In this document: positions 10,456-22,400 of the stretch, piece after piece
Position numbering within the stretch: position 1 is the first letter of the stretch
How the letters are laid out: each line of letters begins with the position of its first letter
DNA from: Colias croceus
Lineage: Eukaryota; Arthropoda; Insecta; Lepidoptera; Pieridae
NCBI RefSeq assembly: GCF_905220415.1
Contig: NC_059555.1
Location: 9,044,001-9,108,000, forward strand
Direction of reading: 5' to 3'
DNA length: 64,000 bases
Position numbers and translations under genes: made by a program
The notes under the pieces: generated by a model
The model's input: the letters and a program-made list of their open reading frames with translations, nothing else
Told to the model about the DNA's origin: nothing
The model's database searches: none

Positions 10456-11770
10456 CTGTCTTCTGGATCAAGATGGCAGACGAGCTGCAGAGCTGCAAAT
10501 AAAGAAGCTGCGTTGCATGCACCAAGGAATCCCAACACCACTCCATGGTGTTGAGCCTGCAGCAAATAAGAAATATGAATAAAAAATATTAATAATTTGT
10601 GAAGTTAAATGTTGGTAATAATGTTTTATTTAGATTTTTTTTTATTTAGAATCAATTAGATAGTACTCTCATTATTAGAATATTTTGGATATTAATCTAT
10701 AGTTTGTTTGTTGGTTTGAACGCGCTAATCTCAGGAACTACTAGTCTGATTTGAAAAATTCTTTCGGTATTAAATAGCGCATTCATCCAGGAAGGCTATA
10801 TATCATCACGCTAAGACCAATAGGAACAGAGCCACGTGGGTGAAACGGCGGAGCGCAGCTAGTAAATAATAAATATGGACCTAATGGGGTCCCAACAAAA
10901 TTAATATGGAGCCCTCATAAAGTACATTATATCACTGGTATTTTCCGAAAGTAGCAGGAAATACAATGACAATTGGCAAGTGACCGCTCAGGACCGGGGA
11001 AGGTGGAGAGTTCTCGTCTCGGAGGCCAAGACTCACTTCGGGGTTGCGCCACAGGAGTAAGTAAGTAAGTAAGCAGGAAATCATATGGGCATTGTAAGTA
11101 CAAAAATAAAGCCACAAAAAATAAAGCCTTCTAATAATATAAGGAAAGTTAAAGCTTATGAATACTGATGTATTATATAAGCAACCAATAAAATAATTAA
11201 AATCAGTCCATAGATTAAGGTATAAATAAAATATGTATTTTGCCTTAATCCATAGCAATTAACAATAATTACAGACAATACTTGTCTCTAACTAGTTTCT
11301 GGTACATATTATGACATCTTAGTGATGATGTCACAGTTAAAATACTATTTTTCAATAAACAACAAACACATACTTATCTATATAATATATAATATGCTTC
11401 AAATCATAGAAAAAGGATTTGTTTTATTACTCATTATTTTAAGTACACATTTTACTTTATTCATATTTATCTTTTTTAACTTTCGCTAAAAAAATTATTA
11501 CATTTAAAATATTGCGCAAAAACTTCACCCACTTTTTTTAAATAGGCAATAAACAAAATATAAACAACCAAAGTGATTATTTCATCATGCAAATAATTTA
11601 TAATAATATTTTTAGGAAGTACATTATTCTGAATATTTAAAAAGTTTTCAATAGAAGAAGAAATAGTATTGTTAATAATTAAGATCTCTTCTCAATTAAT
11701 TGAAAACAAATTAAGTTTTAATAATTATAAAAATAAATGTACTTTTTACCTTAGACGTTGCAACTTCCAT
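10456..11770 (-). CDS. Unidentified gene, first two coding exons (partial)
   Basis: Exon 1 is 11770-11750 (ATG GAA GTT GCA ACG TCT AAG, then GTAAAA). Exon 2 is 10556-10456, after TTTGCTGCAG and before GTATGT. They join in phase 0 to give MEVATSKAQHHGVVLGFLG, then CNAASLFAALQLVCHLDPED, and exon 2 leaves in phase 2. The stretch from VVLGFLG to LQLVCHL is hydrophobic enough for a signal anchor or transmembrane helix near residues 11-33. The rest of the protein must lie further left; I could not place the next exon, and a weak candidate last exon is at 5859-6037. The gene is divergent from coronin with 0.7 kb between starts. Not recognised. Confidence 0.55.
10699..10863 (-). repeat. Dispersed repeat family B copy in intron
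   Basis: Reverse copy ending GGCGGAGCGCAGCTAGTA, with CGCGCTAATCTCAGGAACTA and ATATCATCACGCTAAGACCA. It lies in intron 1 of the unidentified minus-strand gene. Confidence 0.75.
10968..11073 (+). mobile_element. RTE-like LINE, extreme 3' end of the ORF
   Basis: The plus strand encodes DNWQVTAQDRGRWRVLV followed by SEAKTHFGVAPQE and a stop at 11058-11060, then (GTAA)n. The pattern W-x2-A-x-DR-x2-W-R is the usual C-terminal end of reverse-transcriptase ORFs of RTE-type and related insect LINEs, and an ORF running straight into a short tandem repeat is typical of RTE. It is a 5'-truncated dead copy of about 100 bp within intron 1 of the minus-strand gene. Confidence 0.65.
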
Positions 11771-12472
11771 TATTATTTATAATCCTTTAGCCACTACTAC
11801 TAAATAAGATACGATCAAAACATTTTTAAATGCATTTGTAAAAAAATATTTAGTAATTTTTCGGCAATAGAAAATCCGCAGTACAGCCAATGGATACCTA
11901 ATGTCAATTTGAAACTGACAAGTATCAAGTGTCAACTGTCAAACTGCATACAACTGTCAACTTATAAATTGCCAGTTATGAAAAGAGCGTCGCAAAACAG
12001 CCTTCCTAATTTTTGTTCCTGATTCTTTTAAATTGAGAGTAATAAATTATTACCTATATAAAACTGTGATTTAGACCGTTAGTAAAAACCGCTATGTAGT
12101 ATATTATGTAGATGAGAGTCGTCTTCACAAAATAAAATGTTTGGTATAATTAATAATATATTAAGTATACATTATAGATAAGTTTCATTTTTCTTTATTA
12201 ACTTTTACCATGTATTCAAATATGCATTTATTTAAAAATTATCACGATATTTAATGAATGTTACATAATATTATAGCTTTGTATCGGTATTCGTTATCCA
12301 TAAATTTTGAATTGTTTATCTATAAATATATTCTCGCTCTACCCTCACAATTTATTATTCAACCCGAAAGAACTACGCGAAAGAATTAAAAATCTATACA
12401 ACGTATTTTTTATTCTTATTTACCTATTTCAGTATCAGTAACATATTTATAAAAAAACGAGAAAAAACAAGA
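11771..12472. promoter_or_regulatory. Divergent intergenic region, unidentified gene / coronin
   Basis: The two opposed ATGs are 702 bp apart. A TATA-like box TATAAATATA at 12321-12330 precedes the extended coronin start by about 150 bp. TGTCAA/TGACA motifs cluster at 11900-11960 (ACTGACAAGTATCAAGTGTC and nearby). No repeat copy interrupts the interval, which fits a shared promoter. Transcription starts are inferred. Confidence 0.4.
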
Positions 12473-12802
12473 ATGTCCATGGATATCGATGTTGAAGTAA
12501 AGGTATGTAAGATTCAAGACAAGATTTTAGAAACAAGTTTCATCAAGCAAAAATTATGCTTTCAGTTCTTATTCTTTGAAATTGTTAATATTATAAACGG
12601 AAGTTATTCAATTCTTACGTTTGTTAATTTTTATTTAATTTACTTTCTCCAATAGGAAATAAAGAGGCATAACAGTTTATCAAATCGAAATTCAAGACGA
12701 GCTCAACTACTCAAAAATGTTGGAAGGGAACGTTGTCATAGTTTTCACGCTGAGAGCTCTAAAAGTAATAAAGTATTACCTACTCCTATTGATCCACCAA
12801 AA
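12473..12802 (+). CDS. coro: Alternative N-terminal exons of coronin
   Basis: Exon a is 12473-12502 (MSMDIDVEVK, then GTATGT). Exon b is 12656-12802, after TTTCTCCAATAG and before GTAAGT; it encodes EIKRHNSLSNRNSRRAQLL and ends LPTPIDPPK. Both joints are phase 0. The next good acceptor, TTTGGTTTGCAG at 13430-13441, lies immediately before the coronin ATG, also phase 0, so the open frame continues into MSFRVVRSSK and would add 59 residues. The extension is basic and serine-rich with no folded domain visible. Vertebrate coronin 1C is known to have an isoform with an N-terminal extension from upstream exons, which makes this plausible. Alternatively these exons belong to another transcript. Confidence 0.6.
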
Positions 12803-13239
12803 GTAAGTATATTTTAGCTAAGTACCTACCATTTTCCCGAACTTAAAAATAGAAATTTTGATAGAAATTAAAAAATTAAAACAAAATACCAGCACTCAAA
12901 AAACGATTCAGAACCAATTTTTATGAACGCAAGCGAAAAATATATAGATAAACGTTTTGACATATACAATATACGTTCAGAAATCAACATATACTTCAAC
13001 TAATTTTAAATTCAAAATACTATATTTAACTTATAATAATTGTGTTTATGTAATAATATTATTAAAAAGTCTATCTCTTTACTCAGATTCTTAATTAAGC
13101 CTCTACGTTTTGTTTATTTCCATTTTAAAAACATTATTTGTAGTGGCTGTAAGCATTACCAAATATGGAGTTCGCTCGTTTTCCCAACCGTCCTCCCTTC
13201 GAACCTTAGCAGCTCTCAATTTTAATTTCTATAAAACAT

Positions 13240-13441
13240 TCAGGAATTATTCAAATGAATTCATAGTGTTATCTAGTGTATAAAATAAAATTTCTTAAAC
13301 GTGAGTGTGATTCAATATTAAAAATAAGTAATGTCAAAATAGGTCATAGCAGTGGCATATAGGTTATGTTTTACGTGAAATTATTGAAATAATTTAATAA
13401 TTGTGTGAATATCGTGGTAAGGTGCGTATTTTGGTTTGCAG
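13240..13441 (+). promoter_or_regulatory. Candidate promoter and 5' UTR of short coronin
   Basis: A TATA-like box TATAAAATAAAA at 13279-13290 stands about 155 bp before the canonical ATG at 13442. The same sequence just before the ATG also works as a splice acceptor (TTTGCAG at 13435-13441), so the short form could arise from this internal promoter and the long form by splicing. Inferred from sequence only. Confidence 0.3.
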
Positions 13442-16400
13442 ATGTCGTTTAGGGTGGTACGTAGTTCAAAATTCCGCCACGTTTATGGCCAGGCACTAAA
13501 AAGGGAACAGTGTTATGATAACATAAGAGTTTCGAAGAGTTCATGGGACTCTACGTTTTGTGCTGTGAACCCAAAGTTTCTGGCTATCATCGTAGAATCC
13601 GCCGGCGGCGGTGCTTTCATAGTCCTGCCTCACAATAAGGTAAGATTAATGCAGTTAATATACGGAAAATAACTTCCCGCGATAATGAGCACAGTTTATC
13701 ACTGCGATTTTTTGTGATTGTTTCAATATTTTCCACTAATTAGTATAATGCATGCCTCATACAATACTTAAATTATTGATTCAATATAATTTTTATATTT
13801 AAGACTATCCTCTTATATTATATTCTTTTTCAGAAGATATCTTATAGAATAAACTTATCTAAAAACTCATAGTAATGAATGATTCATTCAAGATTACAAA
13901 CATTTCAGATAATATTTATATTTATGTAAAAAAATGTCTAATGTCCGGCTCTGCTTAATAGCTTAACATTTGAAGCATTTCAACAAATCTTTTGGATACA
14001 TCATCTTCTCTTTATCTTTGTATTCTATAAGGATAATTTGTATAGATTTTGCCATTATGTATCATTACTATTTGCAGATTAAGGGCTAATTTTTCAATTC
14101 TTGATTAAAACTTATTCGTTGAATAACATATTAAACTACCATTTCAAAAATGTATTCTAATTGTCTGTATTTGATAGTTCATAGGTGACATTTTAATATG
14201 TTCATGTAACACTTAATTGGATGGATAAATTTTAACCAAGGATTGAAAAATCGGCCTAAATGACGTAAATCTTTAAACAACAACAATAGTACCAAATTTC
14301 CTTATTAGCTAGTTTAAATACTTCAAGTTGTTTACAATTTATATTTACATAGTTGATATAGCGATAATCTTACCAATTATATTACACTCTATTTATCTAA
14401 ACACCATAGGAGACATTGTCTTATCTCATTTCGGGTAACATTTATTTTGAAGAACGGAATGGTTTTGGAGTGTGTGTGTCATTTTACACACGGTATTTTA
14501 TGTATGGATTTGACTTATTTAATTAATGCTAAATTTATTTAATTTCACAATATTGATGTCTATTTAGTTATGTATGTATATAAGTTAAAATACATATTTT
14601 TAATACCTAATCGATATATTCCTGTAGTCTTACAGATATTCAAAAAATGCAAATAAAAAATCATAGGAAAACTATGATAATCAATGTATTTTATTCTTAG
14701 TAGAAATTAATAACTCAGGCCCCAGAACCACAGACACAATAGAAAATCTATTGTGTCAGGGACCGATCGGGCCGCTTGGGGCTCAATGGGTTAAATGTTG
14801 AAATGATTTGTAGGATGAATAAATAAAAATATGACATGATGATGAACAATAACATCATCACATTTCCTTTCTTATGTAGCTCTTATTAATCATTTATATT
14901 AATAGGTAATTCATTTCTTATTATAACTAGACTAGTTTAAAGATATAAATTTAAATTTAGTTTAAAGATTTTTAGAATTTATTCTCCTGAAATAGAGAAA
15001 CCTTAATTTCAAGCATTTTAGTAATCCAAGTTTACCCTATATTACTTTACTAGCTTTCCGCCTGCGGCTTCGCCTACGTTTTCAAAGAAAAACCCGCATA
15101 GTTCCCGTTCCCGTGGGATTTCCGGGATAAAACCTAGCCTATGTTACTCGTGGATAATGTAGCTTTCGAATGGTGAAAGAATTTTTAAAATCGGTCCAGT
15201 TGTTTATGAGCCTATTCATTACAATCAAACAAACAAAGTTTTTCTCTTTATAATGAGTGTAGATATACAAAAAAGAATATGGAAAATAACCAAATCAGAT
15301 AGAGAGATATAATCATAATCAAGTATATAGCTACTGTGTTACGTGGAATATTCACAATTGTGATATAATCCTTATTTATTTGTATATAACAAAGATATGG
15401 AAAAATTGTTAGTGATAAATGTTATCTAGGTGCATATATTGATTAATAATTATGCGTCATATTGGCAGTCCTACATGTTAGTTTACAGGTTTTCATTTTT
15501 AATGCTTATATTAGCTTCACCTGTATGTTTGTATGTTACTGACTCTTTTAGACTCAATTTTGAGCCACTTTAAACAGTCAAATACTTTTTATACAGACAG
15601 GTTTAATTCAAACTTCCTTCACTTATCAAGAATTGGTAACTAAATGATCATTCATGATCATTTCATAAGCTAAAGCATATTTTTAATGTGTTGTCAAGCA
15701 ATGACTCCTCTAATAGTAAAAACTATATATTGTATTGTTAAGAAATGACTTCTCTAATTGTAAAAGAATGTATCAACTATCAATTACTACAGTAAGGGAA
15801 TTTGATGATTTTTTTTTGTGTGTCAACCAATTATTGTTGTGAATTATAGAAGTATGAATTACATACTTTACAAAAGCTTTAAAATCTTATTAAATTAGGG
15901 AAATCCTCTAAAAAGGGACAAAATATACATGTAACTGAGATATATTGTACATCCATACTAATATTATAAATGCGAAAGTAACTCTGTCTGTCTGTCTGTC
16001 TGTTACTAAATCACGCCTAAACTACTGAACCAATTTGCATGAAATTTGGTATGGAGATATTTTGATACCCGAGAAAGGACATAGGCTACTTTTTATTGCG
16101 AAATATGTACCACGGGCGAAGCCGGGGCGGACCGCTAGTTATGTTGATAAAGTGCTTGTAAATATGACAATAGATAGGTAGTGAAAGTATTACAATATGC
16201 AGGTGTAAAAACAAATGTTGGCACATTTCCCAAACTCGGCATATTTTAATAATGTTCTCAATTTATTATTGCATCTAACGTCATTGATTACTCATTAATC
16301 ATTATAACATGTAATACTCAGCTTTATTTTTATTACGATTGTCATTTTGTAATCAGTTTTTGATGAAGTGATAATTCTGGAATTTCGTAAAATCTTATTG

Positions 16401-19400
16401 AGTACTGACTAAATTCACTTATAATTTGTAAATGGTTAACTACTATTAATTAACTTAATTTTGTAAATTGTTGAAGATGTCCAATTTATAGATTACTAGA
16501 GGTCCGCCCCGGCTTCGCCCGTGGTACATATTTCGCAATAAAAGGTAGCCTATGTCCTTTCTCGGGTATCAAAATATCTCCATACCAAATTTCATGCAAA
16601 TTGGTTCAGGAGTTTAGGCATGATTGAGTAACAGACAGACAGACAGAGTTACTTTTGCATTTATAATATTAGTATGGATTGTTTTTATGTTACGTTCACA
16701 CGGAGCCATAATTTGCCAAATCTTATTTTCATCGGATCTAGAAAAACCGAATGTTGTATTCACGCAGCAAATCTTGTAGTTATTGTCGTATCCTCGTATC
16801 GGGATCTCGTCTGTAAACACCGTCCGGCTCTTTTTTAGCAAGAGCGCGTGTGTGTAAACTCATGTATTGAATGCGCAATGCCGTAGCCCGTATCGGTTTG
16901 TAGTCGCGAAATCAGATGTCAACTTCAGCAACCACTAAAACAAATCTGCAGAAACCGATATGGTAGAGAAACACTCGACACTGTGTGCACAGAACTATAT
17001 CGAGACTGTGTGAATGTACCGTTAGGTAGTAAAAACATCCCAAAATTTCTTCCTACAAGTATACAATATATTACATTACATTGGATGTAGCACTCAATGG
17101 AATAATAAAAAACAAATTATAATAAGGAGAATTAATCTGGAAAAATTATTAAGGATATCTATACAAAATACAGAGGTCAGTCCCATATCTACATAGGAAG
17201 GACCTACATGTCTTATCATGGCAATATAAATAAAAACAAATATGATCTATCATCCTTTGGAATAAAGGTCAAATTCCCGTGCACCTTTCACATATCTAAT
17301 GGAATTTTTGAATGCTCATTGTTCCTGTATTGTGCAACTGTTATGGGACAATAGATGACACAATGCTTGTAAATGTGAGAGAATTATGCGTTTTTTTTAT
17401 GTTTTACAGAGTATATGCGGTTTGTGTGGGATTTGTGTCAAATTTTATTTATGCATAATCTGTGCAATTCATTGACATTATTAATTTTGCGGGCAAGTAT
17501 CTCGCCTCGCAAAAATGATTATAGATTTAAAATCGCCATATTACTTTGTCAGAATTAAAACATTATTACTTTTTCACTACAAGGACTAGTTTTCATATAA
17601 TTGTTTAGGATATCAATAATTTATTGTTTTATTGAATAGATATTCAAATCTTTCCTCTATATCGATGGGTGAAAGGCTTAGTGGTTTAAGCGACATTTTT
17701 TTAACTTTACAGCCCCCCTAGACAAGTGGCTTTCTATTAGCGTAACGTTTGATAGAATAGATTATGAATGTATGAGATTGACGTAAGCTGTCGATACATT
17801 TATCTACTTGTCTAACCCCCCAGGAGAGCCAATTAAAAGTATTTTTTTTGGAAAAAAATTCATAACTTGTAAAATAATATAGAGATACAAAAGTGAATTG
17901 ACTTATAAGGTCTTAATTATCAATTTCTACACATTAAAAACTAATAATATAACTAATAACTATTAGTTTAGGCATCAAAAAGTTAAAACACTATTTATTT
18001 AAACCAAACATGTTTAATTAAGTATATGGAATAGTTTGAAATTCAGCAGTTTTTTGTATTAAGTTTCAACCGGATATCAATATGCAAATAAACACATTAA
18101 TAATGATGTGCGCATTAAATTATTTCTATATTACATCTTTTAGTAACAGAGTATGTCTTCTTAATATCTACTTTAAAAACTAATTACAGTCTTTCCCCAT
18201 TACAAACTATACAGAAAGTAACATTGAAAGTAAAAGTTTTAAAACGTCCACAATTATATCAATATTCACACTATTGTCAAAAAATTCAGAAGAGTATCTT
18301 CACTTAGTTTTCGTACATCGATCAGTGAATCAGATGCACACTGCATCTACCTCATACCTTGTTAAGGGACATTTCACTTTATACTTACCAAAATTACATA
18401 CAAAGACTTAAAATGCTATATGTATCAAAAAATATATACAAATATGTTACATGTATCCCTCCGGCGTAATCCGAGACGACCTTGAGTGATGAGTCGCAGA
18501 GGAAGCTATATCAAGTGTGTCAAGTTCATTTGCAGTTCAATATATCATAATAACCGCGGATGGCTCGCCTACGAATGTGTTTAGACTTTAGAGAATGTAG
18601 GTATCATGAGACAGAAATAATTATTTGATACGTGTTTACGGTGATGAGTATATAAGCAACTCATAAAATTATTAAAGAGGGTGCGTAAATGTTAAAACTG
18701 AATAAAATATTCTTTGTAAAAATCTCCATGAATGTGGTGGTATGATATTGTATGTATGTATATTTTCGCCCGTGGTACATAGGTAGCCTATGTTGTTTCT
18801 CAGGGTCTAAAGATTGTCTGTGCCAAATTTGATCAAAATCGGTTGAGAGGTTTAAGCGGGAAAGCGTAACAGACAGACAGAGTTACTTTCGCATTTATAA
18901 TATTAGTAGGGATTATGTAGTTAGCATTGTATTGGGCGAGTAGAGGCAATCACAATAGGCCTAAATATCTGTGATGGGCCGTCATTGCTGATGTTTATTC
19001 ATTACCCCTTCTTCTTAATTCATCATTCTTAACCCCCGTAATGGCGGCATTTATTCATTATCCCTTCTTCTTAATTCATCATTCTTAACCCCCGTAATGG
19101 CGGCATTTATTCATTACCCCTTCTTCTTAATTCATCATTCTTAACCCCCGTAATGGCGGCAAACATCGACGAACACTTGTTGGGCCAACATGTGTGGCCA
19201 ACGCTCTCGATCGTGAAGAAGGCCCATCGTATTATACGCGATTTGTAAACTGTACAAGTATTGCGTGTACAAAACACCTGCCCCCCTAGCCAAGTGGCTT
19301 TCTGTTAGCGTAGCGTTCAATAGAATAGACTACGAATGTATGAGATTGACGTAAGCTTTAGATACGTTCGCTTCTGTTTGTTTATCATTCATTCATACAA

Positions 19401-22400
19401 CACGGATTCTGTTGCGTGATAATGGATTCGCTCGAGATACCTTACGCTTGTTTCTTGTTCAATGATATCAATGTATCGTTATCTAATATCTTATGTTGTA
19501 ATCATTCATGTTGATGTGTTGAACTTTCAATGAAAGTATTAGAATAGTATTGGTAGTACTCTACTCTTACTATGTTGGATTTTAGGTGGATTTCTTGCTT
19601 GGTAGTGGTTAGTTTTTTTTTTTTTTTATTGGTTATAGGGAAGCGCTTGACCACAATCTCGCCTGATGTTAAGCTGAGATGTGGTCTAAGATGGAGCGCG
19701 CTTCCCTAGAAGGTACCTGTTCACTCTACGCTTGAAGACCCCCATATTGAAGTTAGTTAGTTCGCGAAAACAACAAATAGAAACAGCAAAATCGTCGCCT
19801 TACTCCATGACGTGATGGTATTGCCATGGCCTTGAAATATCACTCTCAACACATCTAAAGAAGTTTCACTTCAAAAACAAAATAAAAAATTTTGCCTAGC
19901 TATATGAAAACGCCTCTTGAAAACGCAGATCTAATTGCGAAAACGGTGAAAACATTGCAAACATACATATAAAACACAAATGTTTCCCATTTATAATATT
20001 AGTTTAGATCAGACCCTGACCCTGTATTTTTAATTTCTCTTTTTGCAAATAATATCTCAAAAACAAAAATCGCCCAGTCTTATTTTAATGCTATTAGGCA
20101 ATACGTAGACGGTCCGCCCACGCGCGGGGCGTGTGCACTAACTCTAAATTATGGATTCCGCTATTTGGCCGGTGTGAAAACTGTAAACGGGTCAGGTGGA
20201 ATTCCTGAAAATGTCACGGCATTATTAATGCTCGTGATACGGATTGTTGCAGATTATAGTGTTGCGTAGGTATGTGTGTCTTTACTATGTGTGTAGATAG
20301 TGTGCAGTCAACTTTAGTCTTTACATGTTTTTAATGTTTAATTATTTAGTAACTAACGTTGTAAAAAGATAAGTTTATAAGCATGTCACGGACGAATTCT
20401 ACCTATACCCAGTGCCGGATTAGCCACGTAGCAAGAGTAGCAAATGCTACGGGCCCCGCGACTCGGGGGGCCCCGCGGTCTAATACCTGTCTGACCGTAA
20501 AAAAATATCAATTTATAATACACGTACCGTAAAAAAAAATACACATACCTACCACGAGAAACGTTGGTATCAAAATCTACAACAATAATTTAAAATTTTA
20601 CCACGTTTCTACAATTGAGTGCTGGCTACACCAAAAGTTGTGTTGTACTGCTTGCACTGCGCTACACGCAAGTTGTTAGCACGGCAAACAGGGGAATCCC
20701 CTGATATTGTCATCGAACGAGCTAGTCGTAACAACCCGATCAAATAAAATAGGATTCTATCGACTATCAAACCTTAGATTACAAAATAAAAGGCAGATGG
20801 AGCATGACAATCATCCATCGCCCTTGTCAAAGAAATAGGAAATCAAAAACGAATACGAACCTCCGCCAGTGCTATAGCGATTATAGTGTCATGCAATACG
20901 TCAAAAGGGGTTTGCTATTTTAGTAAAAAAATGCTGTCTTGTGATATTAAAACGCTGTAAAATTTGTTCCCGAAAACAAACAAAAAGATAAAACATCGTT
21001 TTACAGGTTCTCTGTAGATTATTTGGCTTACTTAATTTTGTATACAAATAATAATTTTACATATACGAATAACGAAGGAATACAAAACTTCAACGTATGC
21101 TGCCAGTATTTTGAAAATGAATTTGCCATTTTTATGGGTAAAAATGTTCTTACTGTTCTGTGGGTAAAACGGTAAAATGATTAAAAGATCTTCGAGGTAG
21201 TGCTGTTGGATTTTTCGATCGTGAATGTGATTATTTGTATAGTGCAATAAAGGTTCATGATCATTATAAGATAATTTTAATAAGCATAATACTTTTATAT
21301 AGCTTAAAAACGTCAGAGTCGTTTTCGCCCGCGATTCAATTCATTTGAACTCCGTGATGGATATGACAAAATTATTATTATTCAGGAATTATATTTATTT
21401 ATTATCCAGTAAAGGAGCTGACAATGTGGATGTCGTAAGGTGTCACTGAAAATCAGTGTTAAGGTATTATGCCTCAGGTATCCTGAGTGGCTTCCTTTTT
21501 TAGCGCAAGCAACCATACATAAATTTATGTTTTCTATTACCTATTATTCATAATTTACAATGCTATTCTAATGTGAAAGTGAAAGTGTTATCTCTAAATT
21601 TGCCCATATTAAATGCAGAAAAGTTTATTTGTAATAGTTTTGTTTTTTTTAATACCCTTTAACTTGAGAAACTATAGCAAATGAAGGGCCTCTTGACAGA
21701 ATTTGCTACAGGCCCCGCACTGGCTTAATCCGGCACTGCCTATACCCGTGGCCCCGTCGTTTATGTGGCTTGACGGAACACAGTGGGGTTTTGGTCGGTA
21801 GGAATCCGACATAACCTGCGGCCCTTTCCCCCGGAGGCCGTGGGTATCTATGCAAGATTTCCCCACTCAAAAAAAAAAAAAAGTTTATAAGCATATTGAA
21901 AGTTTAGTATAAAATAAAAACTATTTTGCACTAAACTTACAAAATAAACAATAATACACTGAAATTGAAACAGAAGAATGCGAATTATTATCACTATAAT
22001 ATTTATATCAAACATATATAACATTCATTTCGAAAATAATAAGTAACTATTATATATAAAAAATTTAGCTTCGCGCGCATCAATAGGAACAATTTTTCAT
22101 AACTAGCTGTACCCCACGGTTTTATCCGCAGTACTCCGCTCCTGTTGGTCTTAGCGTGATGATATAGGTATATATAGCTTATAGCCTTCCTCGATAAATG
22201 TAGGTACTATCTAACACCGAAAGAATTTTTCATATCAGACCACTGTTCCTGAGCTTACCGCGTTCAAACAAACAAACTATTCAGCTTTATAATATGAGAA
22301 TAAGATTGTAAGAAACTGAAAGTAAGTCATTAGCAGTTATTTATAGCTAATACTATTACCTACTGTTATGATTCCATCACCTAGATAATCGTCTAATGCT

